From: Whalleya microplaca
Taxonomy: Eukaryota; Ascomycota; Sordariomycetes; Xylariales; Xylariaceae
Reading direction: 5' to 3'
Assembly (NCBI GenBank): GCA_022497155.1
Contig: MU385714.1
Coordinates: forward strand, 868,001-932,000
Length of the DNA stretch: 64,000 nt
Positions 36,326 to 46,966 of the stretch are shown piece after piece (the stretch's first letter is position 1; every line of letters begins with the position of its first letter). Below the pieces are notes generated by a model. That model was not told the DNA's origin, ran no database searches, and worked only from the letters and a program-made list of their open reading frames with translations. The translations under genes were made by a program, and so were the position numbers.

Positions 36326-37043
36326 GATATAGTTGGAACAAGTAGATGTGTTAGTTCCTAGTAAAACTATTTAAGATAATTATTCTAGACACAAGCTTGA
36401 CGGAAACAACCTAGTAACCTTGAATACTCGACGGGTGGTCATACAGCTTATGAGACCAGTCGAAATATTCTTGCGCTCGAGAACGCATCCATCCACAACA
36501 ACGCAGAGCAGGCCTGTTGGAAACCAATACGACTAAGAAGCGTACATCCCCGTGAACATCTTCCTCGCCTCTTGTACATATTTACATGGTACACGAGCAA
36601 GTACGCACTCTGATCAACCTGCCACCCTCGAACAAGGTCTCTTTGAGCTTATGCGTACTGCAAATCACGAAGCGAGCGTGGGCATTTACAAACCATCCTC
36701 CGGCTTTGCCTTGTAAGATTCCGAGAAGATTGGCGTGAGCTGGCACTAGAACTCCCGCATGAAGTATCCCACTGACTACTTTATGATTTTACGACGGACA
36801 AGTTAATTCTCAGAAATCAGAACCGCAGTTCGTCGACACTGCTGTCGCCCCCAAGCCACGCCCGAGCCGCAGCTGCAGACATAAGTACGGGTCCTTGGAA
36901 ATACCTACTTCTTCCTCTGACTGGTTTCGCACACCTCTCTCCCAACACCTCTCCCTCTCCACGACTCTCTCTCTACGCCTCTCTCTCCGTACCTCTCTCT
37001 CCAACAATCTCCCGAGCAGTACATTTGACGAATTGCAAGAATC

Positions 37044-37642
37044 ATGGCGTCTCGTTCGCAGCCCACGCCCGCCGCTCAGCTTGTAGTAAGTACAGATATT
37101 GTAATACATATGGTATATATAAAGGGCATTGCTAATGGATTTGAGAATCTGCAGAAAAAACCAAAGCATTACAAGAATTTTCAAGCTCTTTACGAGTCTG
37201 ATGACTGTGTCCCCTTCTTCATCGACTTAGAGACGCTGGGAAAACTCTACAACAGCGCAGACTCGCGTTTCCATGGCGTGGCAAAGCGTCGTGGGACCAA
37301 TCCCACGGATTATGCTTCCAAGAAGCGCGAGGACGGCACGACGCTCCTGGAAACCATCGCGGCCATTGCCTACCAATGGCAGGTGAAGAGAACCAGGCAT
37401 GTGAAAGTTCAGATATATATATATCTCCAATGTAGAGTTGAGAACGCTGACAGATATGGACCCACACTAGACCCCCGGTGCAATTCTATACCACTCTATT
37501 GATCAAGTATGGTATATACTTCGACATGAGCTTCTTCGAGTACGGAATCCTGGGCGAGCGGAACCCGACGCCTAAGCCCGTCAACGGCAAGACAATCTTC
37601 CACAAGGAGTTCCCCTGGGTCAAGAAGGTAGACAGAACTTGA
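37044..37642 (+). CDS. Small orphan protein
   Basis: The proposed exons are 37044-37085, 37155-37396 and 37471-37642 (151 residues). Intron 1 (69 bp: GTAAGT donor, GCTAAT branch, GCAG acceptor) is a multiple of three without a stop, so read-through is possible. Intron 2 would be a GC-AG intron (AG|GCATGT). A GT-AG alternative from 37401 to 37453 also keeps the frame and adds seven residues. The product has YKNFQALYESDDCVPFFID, a basic middle and an aromatic-rich end (IYFDMSFFEYGILG). No family is recognised. A CT-rich leader before the ATG supports a real, expressed gene. An extra 3' exon after the VKK codons cannot be excluded. Confidence 0.6.
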
Positions 37643-39642
37643 ACCGTTTCCGGGATGGAGGCCTGCTGGCGTACAGGGCCACATGGTGGCGTTGGGACAG
37701 TCCTCCGGCGGGAGCTGCCTCCAAATATGCACAATTTTCTTTGTCTGGTTTGCGTTGCTTTTCGAGTTTATGAGTTGACTTATGTCAACGGGTGAGGTTG
37801 CCGCGCTGCCTGTCCGGCTGTCCACTTGTGTGGATAGTTGGCGGCAGTTTAAGCACGACGATGGCCTGGTACTGACGGCCGGTCGACGGCATGCTGGGTA
37901 GGAAGACAAGACTCACAGAGATTCTTCCCTTCCCTTTCCCCCCTCCCCCCTCATAGTTCATGCGTATTGAGTTCTTTGTTTTATACACATGGTTTTTCTG
38001 CAAATGTCTATAACAAATTCGTGCTGTCCTGTGAATTCTTCCTAGGTGACATTGGTAGGTTTTCATTCTCGTTGGTTACTAGTATGAACAACAAAGTTTC
38101 CTAACCATTGCTATGGGCGACTGTATGGAGATAACCACTTACGGCAACAGTTCTGTCTCTTTCTTTGAAAAGGAGTACCTTATTGAATCCAGGTGAGCGT
38201 TTTGGCATTATGTCTAACAGTATGGCCACAGTCTATTCGTCGATTTCACCACGGCTTCATTGTCCTATGTTGGCATGGAAGTAGGCATATCCTCTGCGCC
38301 ATGTATGGTAGGCTAAGGTGGTCGGAAACGGGTAGGTTTACTGGACAGATATCTTGGTGTCGGAGCCGAAGGATTGAGAGGTAATCTGAGTGGCTTACCC
38401 TAAGCATCCTAAATAATCACTGAGTATGATATGTCAAGTTGCGCATATCCTTCGATATACTCTGTTCAAGTAATGATGGTTGAACATCAGTATCGTATCT
38501 CATTTATTGTTAAAAGTATCTCTTTCTACCCTCTAAAACCCCCTATCGGCAGAGAGGGAGATAGATACCAAAGCTAATACGCTGCCGAACACCACAAGAA
38601 CTATGCGAGAGAGAACTAGGTAGTTCAGTTTGGACCAACAGAGTAGTTGTGTAGAGGCTGAGACCTCAAAACGGGCCAATTCGACGCTGTGCTGGATTTC
38701 AAGCTATCTCCACACTGTAGGATATGATGGGTGCTTAATAGAATCGTATTTTGAATTGGCCACATCTCTTGTTAGCTACGAAATGTCAACCTTCCAAGTC
38801 ATCTACGTTGTCTATGCTTAGGTGGGGAAACTCGAACTCGGGATGTTTTTCTCAGTCATATAATCCTTATTTAGAGTTCATAACCGAACCGAGCCTAGGT
38901 CGTCCATTGTGCGAAGAACGGTCATTATAGTTGCTCAATATATATACTATATCAAAGAATGCGCCTCGTCGTCGACCAGCCTTATATGACCGCTAAGTTG
39001 TTGTCGGGATTGTTACGGCGTACAAGGGTGACTGGGGGGCTTTGCTATCAATTCCTGTGTATCATACAAAAGTACTAAGATGAAGAAGGAAGGAAGAAAT
39101 AAACAAGGCGAACAATCCTCGCGAGTATTTAATATACGCATTCTCACTGGATGCCTCACCAGGTCGTTGGCTAACCCAGAGAGCAATGGGCAGCACTTTG
39201 AATGGCTGTCATGTTTCGAGAAGGGGACTCGTCAATTCACTGCCTAATAAGAACCCTCAATGATCCCTGGAGAGCTCTTGTTGGTGGTATTGAAACGAGA
39301 ATGCGACGCGACCCCGTTCGCCTTGCATGGGTTTACACAGTCTCAATTTCTCGACACTGTAAAAGGACAGGCAAATCACTGCTGGATATGTGTAGCTCTG
39401 TTTTTGACACAGCCTGCGAACACTTGCCCAAATTGGTGGCTGGAAATGCTGTTGCACGACGCGGAAAGGGCATATATCTCTTGTCATGCACCTCTACCAT
39501 CAGCGCGGGCTGGAAAACATCATGTCCGGGTCACAGTGGATGTTACTTCTTGAGAGCGCTTCGAAGTACAAACACAATTGAAAGAATACGTGCACTCAGT
39601 TCGAGCGCCCTCTCCTTAGGAGAAGGCGCTCAATTGACTATC
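37643..39642. other. Gene-poor region (2 kb)
   Basis: A 31 nt all-pyrimidine tract lies at 37922-37952. Frames at 38193-38384, 38630-38821 and 39260-39553 have no supported identity. The rest shows nothing recognisable. Confidence 0.45.
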
Positions 39643-40545
39643 TTAAATCATGGCCTTCTGTCCGTCTTTGATGACATGCCTATATGTAACATCGCAAAGC
39701 TCATCGAGATTGATGCTCTCTAGCTCATCATTGCCATATGTGACATTCTTGTTCGGGCGAGTGCCTTTGTCAATGGGATTTGGCTGGAAAATGATGGGGT
39801 CATCCTTGGGGATCTTCTTGAATATGCTCTGAGCCGCCGTCTGGAAATCTGTCTTGCACGTTAAGGCCAGTTTGCAAAAGAACTTCTCCCGATCCTCTCT
39901 CGAAACGAGAACTCCGACCTTCAGCGAGGCAGGAATACCAGAACGCTGCGACCGATTCTCGGAGAGAGTCCATGTCGCGATGCGGTATGGCGGCCTGTTG
40001 TTGACGAGACGCCTCCCGCCACTTAAGGTAATGGCGTCCGAAGTTGTCTTAGCCACCGATTCCTCCCACTTGCCAGTCAGGCTGACGTCGACGAACTGCT
40101 CGATGCCGACAGTAGCATCTCCGCCCTTGATCAAGGTTTCTTCCTGTGTTGTCGGCATCAGGCTATACGTGTCAAGGTAAGAGAGCTTCTCAACCTCAAT
40201 ATCGCCAGAGCCTGAGCCAGCCTCGAACAAAAGGTCGATGGTGGCCTCGGAGATTCGGCGCCCGCCCTTGGGTTGGAAGAACCATTGCATGACTATGAGA
40301 GTTGCATAGCGGTCGCTCGTGGTAGACATTGCCCCGTGGGTGACTTGCTTGAGATTGCAAGTAATGTCAATGGCTCCAGTGCGCTGAAGGGCTTCTGCCC
40401 GATGGTACTGATCGGCCGCCACATTGAAAACATGAAAGCCGCTTCCTTCTTCACCACCGGTTTCGTACATTCCCAGGCTTACTGTCTCAATGCCACCTGA
40501 CTCTTCTGATAGTGCATTCTGATCTGGTACATACATTGTTGCCAT
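39643..40545 (-). CDS. Gasdermin-like small cytosolic protein, divergent partner of the subtilase gene
   Basis: This intronless frame encodes 300 residues from the first ATG (MATMYVPDQN). There is no signal peptide and no transmembrane helix. The sequence alternates short polar/hydrophobic segments suggesting beta strands (YATLIVMQWFF, PYRIATWTLSENRSQ, SLKVGVLVSRE). Near the C-terminus it has DDPIIFQPNP followed by YGNDELESINLDELCDVTYR, a tail I associate with fungal gasdermins (RCD-1/HET-Q1 type), in which a short C-terminal segment restrains pore formation until it is cleaved. The gene is transcribed away from a subtilase gene 342 bp off, the arrangement known for HET-Q1/HET-Q2. The frame is certain; the family name is an inference from context and overall features. 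It could be another beta-rich protein of unknown role. Confidence 0.65.
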   Translation of the reverse strand: MATMYVPDQNALSEESGGIETVSLGMYETGGEEGSGFHVFNVAADQYHRAEALQRTGAIDITCNLKQVTHGAMSTTSDRYATLIVMQWFFQPKGGRRISEATIDLLFEAGSGSGDIEVEKLSYLDTYSLMPTTQEETLIKGGDATVGIEQFVDVSLTGKWEESVAKTTSDAITLSGGRRLVNNRPPYRIATWTLSENRSQRSGIPASLKVGVLVSREDREKFFCKLALTCKTDFQTAAQSIFKKIPKDDPIIFQPNPIDKGTRPNKNVTYGNDELESINLDELCDVTYRHVIKDGQKAMI

Positions 40546-40887
40546 TAGAATGACCTCTTCCACAATAACAAAGATGAGGTGGAGAGCGGTGGCAGCGTGC
40601 CACTGCTACTGAAGATAATTGCTACCTACTACTACTTATTGAGAGCCCTGAAATGACAAAAGTGAAGGCAAAGGCTGAATGCCAAGCTCTGCATGTCACA
40701 CTGTGTGTGTATCATGCTTCAGCTCAGCAGGGATACGTGTAAGTGGGGGGTGGTCGGCTGCCATCAACAGCGTAGAGCCTGGAGCCTCACTGCAAGACTT
40801 TACGGATCCGTACTCGGCTTACATTTCTCTCCTCACGTATCGGGGTCTGAAGAGACTGTGAAGAACAAGCTGCTTCCGTCCCAAAAG
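40546..40887. promoter_or_regulatory. Divergent promoter shared by the gasdermin-like and subtilase genes
   Basis: Only 342 bp separates the two start codons, so the genes share one intergenic control region. No TATA box or known operator is evident. The plus-strand frame is open upstream of ATG 40888 back to 40693, so the leader of the subtilase gene may start inside this interval. Confidence 0.6.
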
Positions 40888-43800
40888 ATGGCACCTGATT
40901 CAGAGCAAGAGTTTGAGGAGGGAGGTTTGAGCGACTTTGAGGAGGGAGATTTGAGTGACTTTGACTTGGGAGACGGGATCGACGGCCGTATTCAGCAAGA
41001 GGAAAGCTACGAGGAGCGCTTCAAGGCGGCAAAAAAGGAGATCAAGAAGAAAAAGGAATTCAGGAATGAGGACGACATTGATGAGTTCTTTCGCGACTTC
41101 AACGACATCGCCAGCAAGTCCTCATCAAAGGCTGCGGGCAACCTACTTCACATGTTAGTTGAAGTAGTCCAGCACGACGACGAAGTTAAATCGGAGCATG
41201 TTGAACTTCTTGTTCGACGGCTTGTGCGCGACTATCCAAAACTGTTGAATGACTCGAACAAGGGTGGATACAATCCCCTTTTTGTGGCTGTTAGAGCTTC
41301 CCAGCATCAACTTATTAATTACATGGTTTCCACTTGTGTCGAAAACAAAGGACAAGCCATCTACATGAAATGCCTGAACCACGCGATAAGCCTGAGAGCC
41401 CATGATGGCAAGACGTGTCTCCATTATGCTTTCAAAGACAAGCTTAACACAGACACTATTCGGATGCTGATTGAAAATGCTAGTACTGAGGCGTTGGCTG
41501 CTCAGGATGATCTCGACAAGACCCCGATGCACTATGCAGTATCGTTCGCGCAATGTACAGATGCAAGGGCAGAGATTATATTCCTTTTTATCGAGCGAGA
41601 CTTGAGAGCGATACAGGGAAAGCCCAGGCCGGACAAGACCTTTCTCGACCTAGCCGATAGTACTGGCTTCTCGGTCTACCAGGAACATCAGAACACCAGG
41701 ATATCTTCTACCCGCTCAATGGAAAAGCGCCGCCAGGCCGCAGAGGGTGGCAGACAAGACCAAAATGATGTCCCGAGATTCCCAGATCGTCCGTCACCCA
41801 GAGAGGCTTTAGGTGGCACAAGAGATTCAAGACATGCCGTGCCAGCCAGAGGCGCGGACAACCGGGGTCCAGAGAGACCTGGCCGAAAGGACGAATTGGA
41901 CGATCGTGAAAAGGAGCGCGAGCGAAGAAAAGCCGTGGAGGCCGCCGCAAAACGAGAACGAGATGCTACCGAACGGGATGTAAGTCGAATTCGACCAAAC
42001 AGGGCCGATAACACGGATGTAAATGCCGCACAGACAAGTAATGCAGCTCAGCAGCTTGAACCAGCGCCTAACACACCAATCAAGCGAAGTAATACGGCTC
42101 GTTTTGATAGTAAACCGGACCAGGATAGAGGAAGAGAGCCGGCTCCAGAAAGACCAGCCGTGCCTCCCCGAAAGACCACTAACTATGACAAGGCCGTAGC
42201 CGCACGCACTAAGAATTCGGATGAGATCCTGCAAAGGCTCAAGCTACACTATATGAGAACGAGAAACACCGAGATGGTAATTTTCTTTCTGTATGGACCC
42301 AACATGGATGGTAAGTGCTGCGTCTGAAGATAAATAAACCATTGCCGATGCTGACATCGAGCTCAAGATATTCAGGTCAGCTTCGACTACGATCGTCTGC
42401 CACGGAAGATGTTCTGGAATGAATTCATTAAGCGGTTTGGCGCAGACTCTACCTCCGGACTTAAATTCGACCGAGTACTACAGTACGCCTTATTCCCACG
42501 TGTTGAAGTCCGACTCAAGGGTCGTCTGGCCGACCTTGAGCGGGACGCTGAGCTTCAGTCAGGGAAACGCCAGCTTGGAGCACTCGGTCGAAAGGACATG
42601 GTGCATTTTTGCGACTGGCTGTATAAAAAGGGCGTGCGTCACATCATTAGACTGTCCGTCGACGACTGTGGGGACGTAGAAGAGAAGGTCCATAGTGACG
42701 AAGCTATCCAAGAGTCACTCGAGCGATTCATTATCGAGCGTCTCGACTGGAAGAAGACAGACTTGGACCCGGAAACCATCCTACACATCAGCAGCAAGGC
42801 TATTATAAAAGAGGCACCCACTCCGGAGAACCCAAAAAACGTCGAATTTATCCCAGACCAACAGTTGAAGCAACTTTACTTGAAATGGAGCGGCAGTAAT
42901 GCTGTGCTTCGGGCCTGGAGTGAGCCAGAAGGCCTGACAATGCTGCCGCGACTCCAAAGGATATACCTGTTTAAGCCGCCCTCGGCCAAGGTTAGTAGCC
43001 TTTCTATCTACTCCCACATGCCCATAGTCGCTCGCAAGCTAACCAGTGGAAAGATGTACGATAACCCACAATGGATTAGTAAAAAGGTCCAAGAGTTTCA
43101 GGCCAGACTCAATGCAAACCGAAAAACTTTTAGGGACCGGGAGCTCGCGTCCCCTAGCAGCACAAGTGCTTCCGATGTTGGTGTGGAATTTGGCGATGTT
43201 GATGTCGCTTCTTCCGACTCGGGTACAGATGAGGGGCGCCAAGTTATATCTCGCGACACGTCCCATTCCACAACTTCGGCTCCTGCCACAGGCGTCAACT
43301 CGCATCAATGGTTGGATTCCACGGCGAGATTCGCTGGTGAAATGATTCCCTTCTGGCAAAATACAGTCGAGGAGTTCCTCAAGACGAGAGACAATAGAGG
43401 GACTCCAGAGCGGATAGAAGATGATGTTGTTCTGGCTTTGATCGACGACGGTGTTGACATGCTTGACACATCCCTGTCCGGTCAAGTCCTAGAGGGCAAG
43501 AGTTTCGACTTCCACGATGACAAGGTTCGGCCAGCGTTTTCGTCGGCGAGGGGGCATGGTACAGTCATGGCAAGCATGATACTACAAATTTGTCCTATGG
43601 TCAAGATCTACCCGATACGGTTTAAGACCTATGACATCGACAATGGGAAGACTAGCATCGATGCAGGCTATGCGGCACAAGTATGTATTGTCTGGATTAC
43701 TCTTCAAAATGTGCCTATTCTAATCACAGATTGGTTGCAGGCTATTCAGGCGGCCCTTGACAAGAAGGCTACCATGATCTCCATGTCATGGACAGTCCCG

Positions 43801-44592
43801 ATGGTCAAGGGCAAGAGCGAGTCTCAAGACAGATGTAAGTATACCTGGCTAATCTACCTTGTCCAAAGTTGCCACAGGTACTCTTAAACAAGAGTGGCGT
43901 TTGCATTTGAAGTTGAAGAGACACTAATATCTACTTCTATAGTACATGCGGTCCTGCAAAAAGCCGTCGACAGTCGAGTTCTGATGTTCTGTTCTGCTCC
44001 TGATGAAGGCAAGTTCCCCAAGCCCGACTACCCAAGCGGGCCATGGCATGATCGGTTCTTCCGCATCGGTGCCGCGTGTGCTGATGGCACAGTTTTCAAC
44101 TGGACGTCCGAAGCTGATATCACTTACGTCCTGCCTGGTGTTGATGTGATTAAAGACCGGGCAGGAAGCAGTTCGGTCGGGGCGCCATCGGCAAGAGACG
44201 TCACGAAACGCGTGGTGGATTTCAACTACGAGACCGGGTCGGTCGTCGCCACGGCGCTAGCCGCCGGTCTGGCTGCCATGATAATATACTGCGTCAAGGC
44301 CAGCATCATGACCATCAAGACGGCAAATCAGAACCAAGATCCTGTTGTGGGAATAGCGATCCCTGACAACGGTGCGAATCTGATTGCGGACCCTGACGCC
44401 ATGAAGAGGGCGTTTGCTAGCTTAGGCAAGGTCACGCCAAACAAATTCATCCCGGTATGGGAGGAATTAGATAAGATTAGCGAGGTGCTAGAGACTTCGA
44501 GGACACGAGGCTCGAATCCCGAGGTGAAGATGAAGCGCATTGAACGCTTTGTAGAGTTTGGGATTCGACTTGCGACTTCGATCAAGCAGTAA
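40888..44592 (+). CDS. Ankyrin-subtilase (S8) fusion protein with catalytic Ser replaced by Val
   Basis: Exons are 40888-42310, 42368-43680, 43741-43834 and 43943-44592 (1159 residues). There is no signal peptide, so it is cytosolic. Parts in order: acidic N-terminus (SDFEEGDLSDFDLGDG), a helical segment, about three ankyrin-like repeats at 120-250 (GGYNPLFVAVRAS, GKTCLHYAF, DKTPMHYAVSFA), an Arg/Glu-rich charged linker, a conserved middle region (about 470-700), and a subtilase domain from about 825. Asp834 (VLALIDDGVD) and His871 (GHGTVMAS) are intact. The Ser motif reads TGSVVATALAAG, placing Val1044 where subtilases carry the nucleophile (GTSMATP). CSAPDEG has Asp at the oxyanion Asn position. 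The AAG acceptor of intron 1 could instead be GAG six bases upstream. Such proteases accompany fungal cell-death effectors. Confidence 0.85.
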
Positions 44593-45121
44593 CGGAGCCG
44601 CGGTGTGACGTGCCATTATTCACAGTAATTGTTATGCCTCCCCTAATCACATTCGGCATAAGATATGCCTTAACTGTCATGTTCACGATGATGCCATACG
44701 TGCTACCTCCGCCACGAGTCGCTCTGAAGATATCCCTGTTCTAGAAAGCATTTTCTGTGAGAATGTTGCCGTCAGTAGTAACGATGGTTGCCGCGAGAAC
44801 GTTACCATAAAATTTTGCGCAGCCGAAACTCTCGAGAAATCCTAACTATCTCATGTCGAGTGTCCAAGTTTATCCTTGGATCTGGAGCGGACTTAATCTT
44901 CCAAGATATAGATGTAAGTCGGCTTTCATCCCAGCCAGCTCAACCACGTTATGGGAAACTTAACAGGTTGACTCTGCCCGGCGCTACGCTGATCGTAAGA
45001 GTTCCCTAATATCCCTAATATGAAAACATATTGAATTTTCAAAAGCTTGAATTATGAGGAACTTCGGATAATAGGAGCGGTCTCCCGATGATCTTCTTAT
45101 AATCTTCGGGCTTATATTAGA

Positions 45122-45236
45122 TTTCACATGTGAGATTTCCTATAAACTTAGAAAGCTCAGATGAATGCTCTGAATATTAAGTTTCACATATGAGAATCTC
45201 TAATAACAGAAAGCTCAAATGATGTTCTTAAAATAC
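45122..45236. repeat. Diverged tandem repeat, about 60 bp, two copies
   Basis: TTTCACATGTGAGA...AGAAAGCTCAGATGA (45122-45180) is followed by TTTCACATATGAGA...AGAAAGCTCAAATGA (45182-45236). Several differences are C/T or G/A changes. Confidence 0.7.
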
Positions 45237-45454
45237 CGGTAACTTAAATTATATCAAAGGGGAAAAGTCTTTTACATTTCCTTTATAAATACGTAGTCGC
45301 TTATTATTATTAACAGCAAATTTACTTTAAATATGCGACTTCTAAAAAATCCCATATGACGGTAAGGTATAGTTGCTTTAAGATGATCTCCATCATTAAC
45401 GACTTCAAATAGCCAGTTAATTTGAGGTGGGTATGAGAATAAAAAAGGAGAAAT

Positions 45455-45670
45455 CTCACCTGACATAATGAGACAGGTATGGACGCTGCCGGCGATGGCG
45501 GGGCCGCCAAAATCCCACGTCGGGTAGGGGTCCGTGACGACGGAGGAGCAGGCTAGTCCGATCGCGTACGCGACCGCCGTATTAAACAGGTTGAGCGCCG
45601 ACACTCATGTTGACCGGCGCGTGCGAGTACGCGATCCCGTACGCCGGCACGTTTATATTGCAAGTTCCAC
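45455..45670 (-). pseudogene. Decayed membrane-transporter fragment
   Basis: A G/C-rich island in A/T-rich surroundings encodes, on the minus strand, FNTAVAYAIGLACSSVV preceded, in another frame, by AYGIAYSHAPVNM. Four extra bases (AGTG after the ATG of the upstream frame) separate the two. A GTGAGA donor-like site follows at the end of the coding-like part. The hydrophobic pattern resembles a late transmembrane segment of a major-facilitator drug/H+ antiporter, but the fragment is too short for a firm family call. Confidence 0.4.
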
Positions 45671-46966
45671 CTCCATCAAATTTTAAGACTATCTATTCGA
45701 GCATGTGTGGGATTAATGCCCATCTCTAAACATGGATGTCACATCTGTATGGGATCTTGGTAGTGTCGTTGCTGTACATCCTCTTGGATCTTATCTTTGT
45801 CTTCCTTCTATTTCCTACCACTGAAAGGATACAGGCAGGTGATGATACCTGCAGAGACACCAGATACATGGATGCTAATAAAATTATGAGATTGGTCCTT
45901 AGTGTCATAAAGGCATATCTCGAAATCAACATCAACTGTGTCGATGCTACTGTAGCTCCACGAGGACAACTGTAGACAAACCCTGTAATTGTAAATTTTA
46001 TTCGCAGATCATAGATGGCTAACTTGGTACCTATGTTACTATCTGCCTAGTCCCCCAAAAGATGAAACCCCTATCGTTTGTAGCAGGTGGCGTAAGTTGG
46101 TGTCCTCATGGAACTATCTTTGGAATAATGGGGCACTATTCTATAGTATCTGGGTTATTTGGATACGGGGTAACTTGTCATACATTCGATGACTTCTAGA
46201 CTGAACATATTAAGCAAACACTTCATCGACGTTATTAACCCGCCTTTATAGGCTTGAGGATATTGCTACCCTACTCCATGCTACATGCCCTCGTTCGACT
46301 GCATTCTTGTGGTGGACGTATGGCAATGAAGAGTGACATTTGGTACTTGGTTTGACATATCGTGTTTGATAGTTTAAAGTGACAAACACAAGTAATACTA
46401 TGATCTAGACTGGTGTGGGGTGATGCTTGAGCGCTTCCATTTTAAGGCAAACATTCGAAAGAGATCGCACTAATGGCCGTGATATGTACCTAATCACGTC
46501 AGCTGTGCCTCTCCCGTTACATCATTCGTTTTCTCTATATGCTTTTGAGCACTGTGGAAGGAAGGATATGGAGGATGCCGGCTTTCGTTTTCCCCTATGT
46601 GGATGTTCTCTTGAAACGCCTAAGACTTGCCATATTTGCTATACAGGAAGAGCTTCACTAAAAAGCAAACAAGGCTATCACTGATTAGGGAATAATATGC
46701 CAGTTTACTGCGAATCGAAAGTAAGGTAGCGTACCCTGAGTCATCCTGGCTATCATTCACTTGATCCTACAGAAATCTATGTATACCAGGGACGGTTTCC
46801 CTTGCACACTCTTCCATCCTTACTTCTACCCACACGCATATGGTATACTGACTGCAACTGCATTTCATATTATTCCGCAGACTTCTGTTCACTGCCTACT
46901 TCTATAGTCACTACTTTTCTACTGAACACCGGAGTAGCTACTTGCTTCTGACTACTTACCTTCACA

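Larger units (their letters stand above)
32089..37043. other. Gene-poor region (about 5 kb), rich in simple repeats and palindromes
   Basis: No gene is supported. Visible structure includes a (TTG)n run at about 32480-32500, ATGTC repeats, TACCTAGGTA/TAGGTACCTA palindromes at 32931 and 33327, and an alternating purine-pyrimidine tract at 36265. Around 34380-34500 one frame reads like decayed protein. The last 110 bp (36930-37020) are CT-rich repeats of the CCTCTCTCTC type, forming the promoter or leader of the next gene. Confidence 0.45.
44593..46966. other. Gene-poor, partly A/T-rich region
   Basis: It contains a diverged 60 bp tandem repeat, a G/C-rich island with a decayed membrane-protein fragment, and otherwise A/T-rich sequence. 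Frames at 45736-45975 and 46427-46684 have no recognised motif. The last 100 bp before 46967 are CT-rich. Confidence 0.45.

Noticed and set aside
38820..38860. tRNA-like word (CTCGAACTCGGG) on the minus strand
   Set aside because: The would-be T-stem does not pair and no cloverleaf can be built.
39260..39553. 97-codon frame with a CWIC motif, reminiscent of the start of a fungal incompatibility-type protein
   Set aside because: It is short, has no continuation by splicing that I can find, and no domain can be confirmed.
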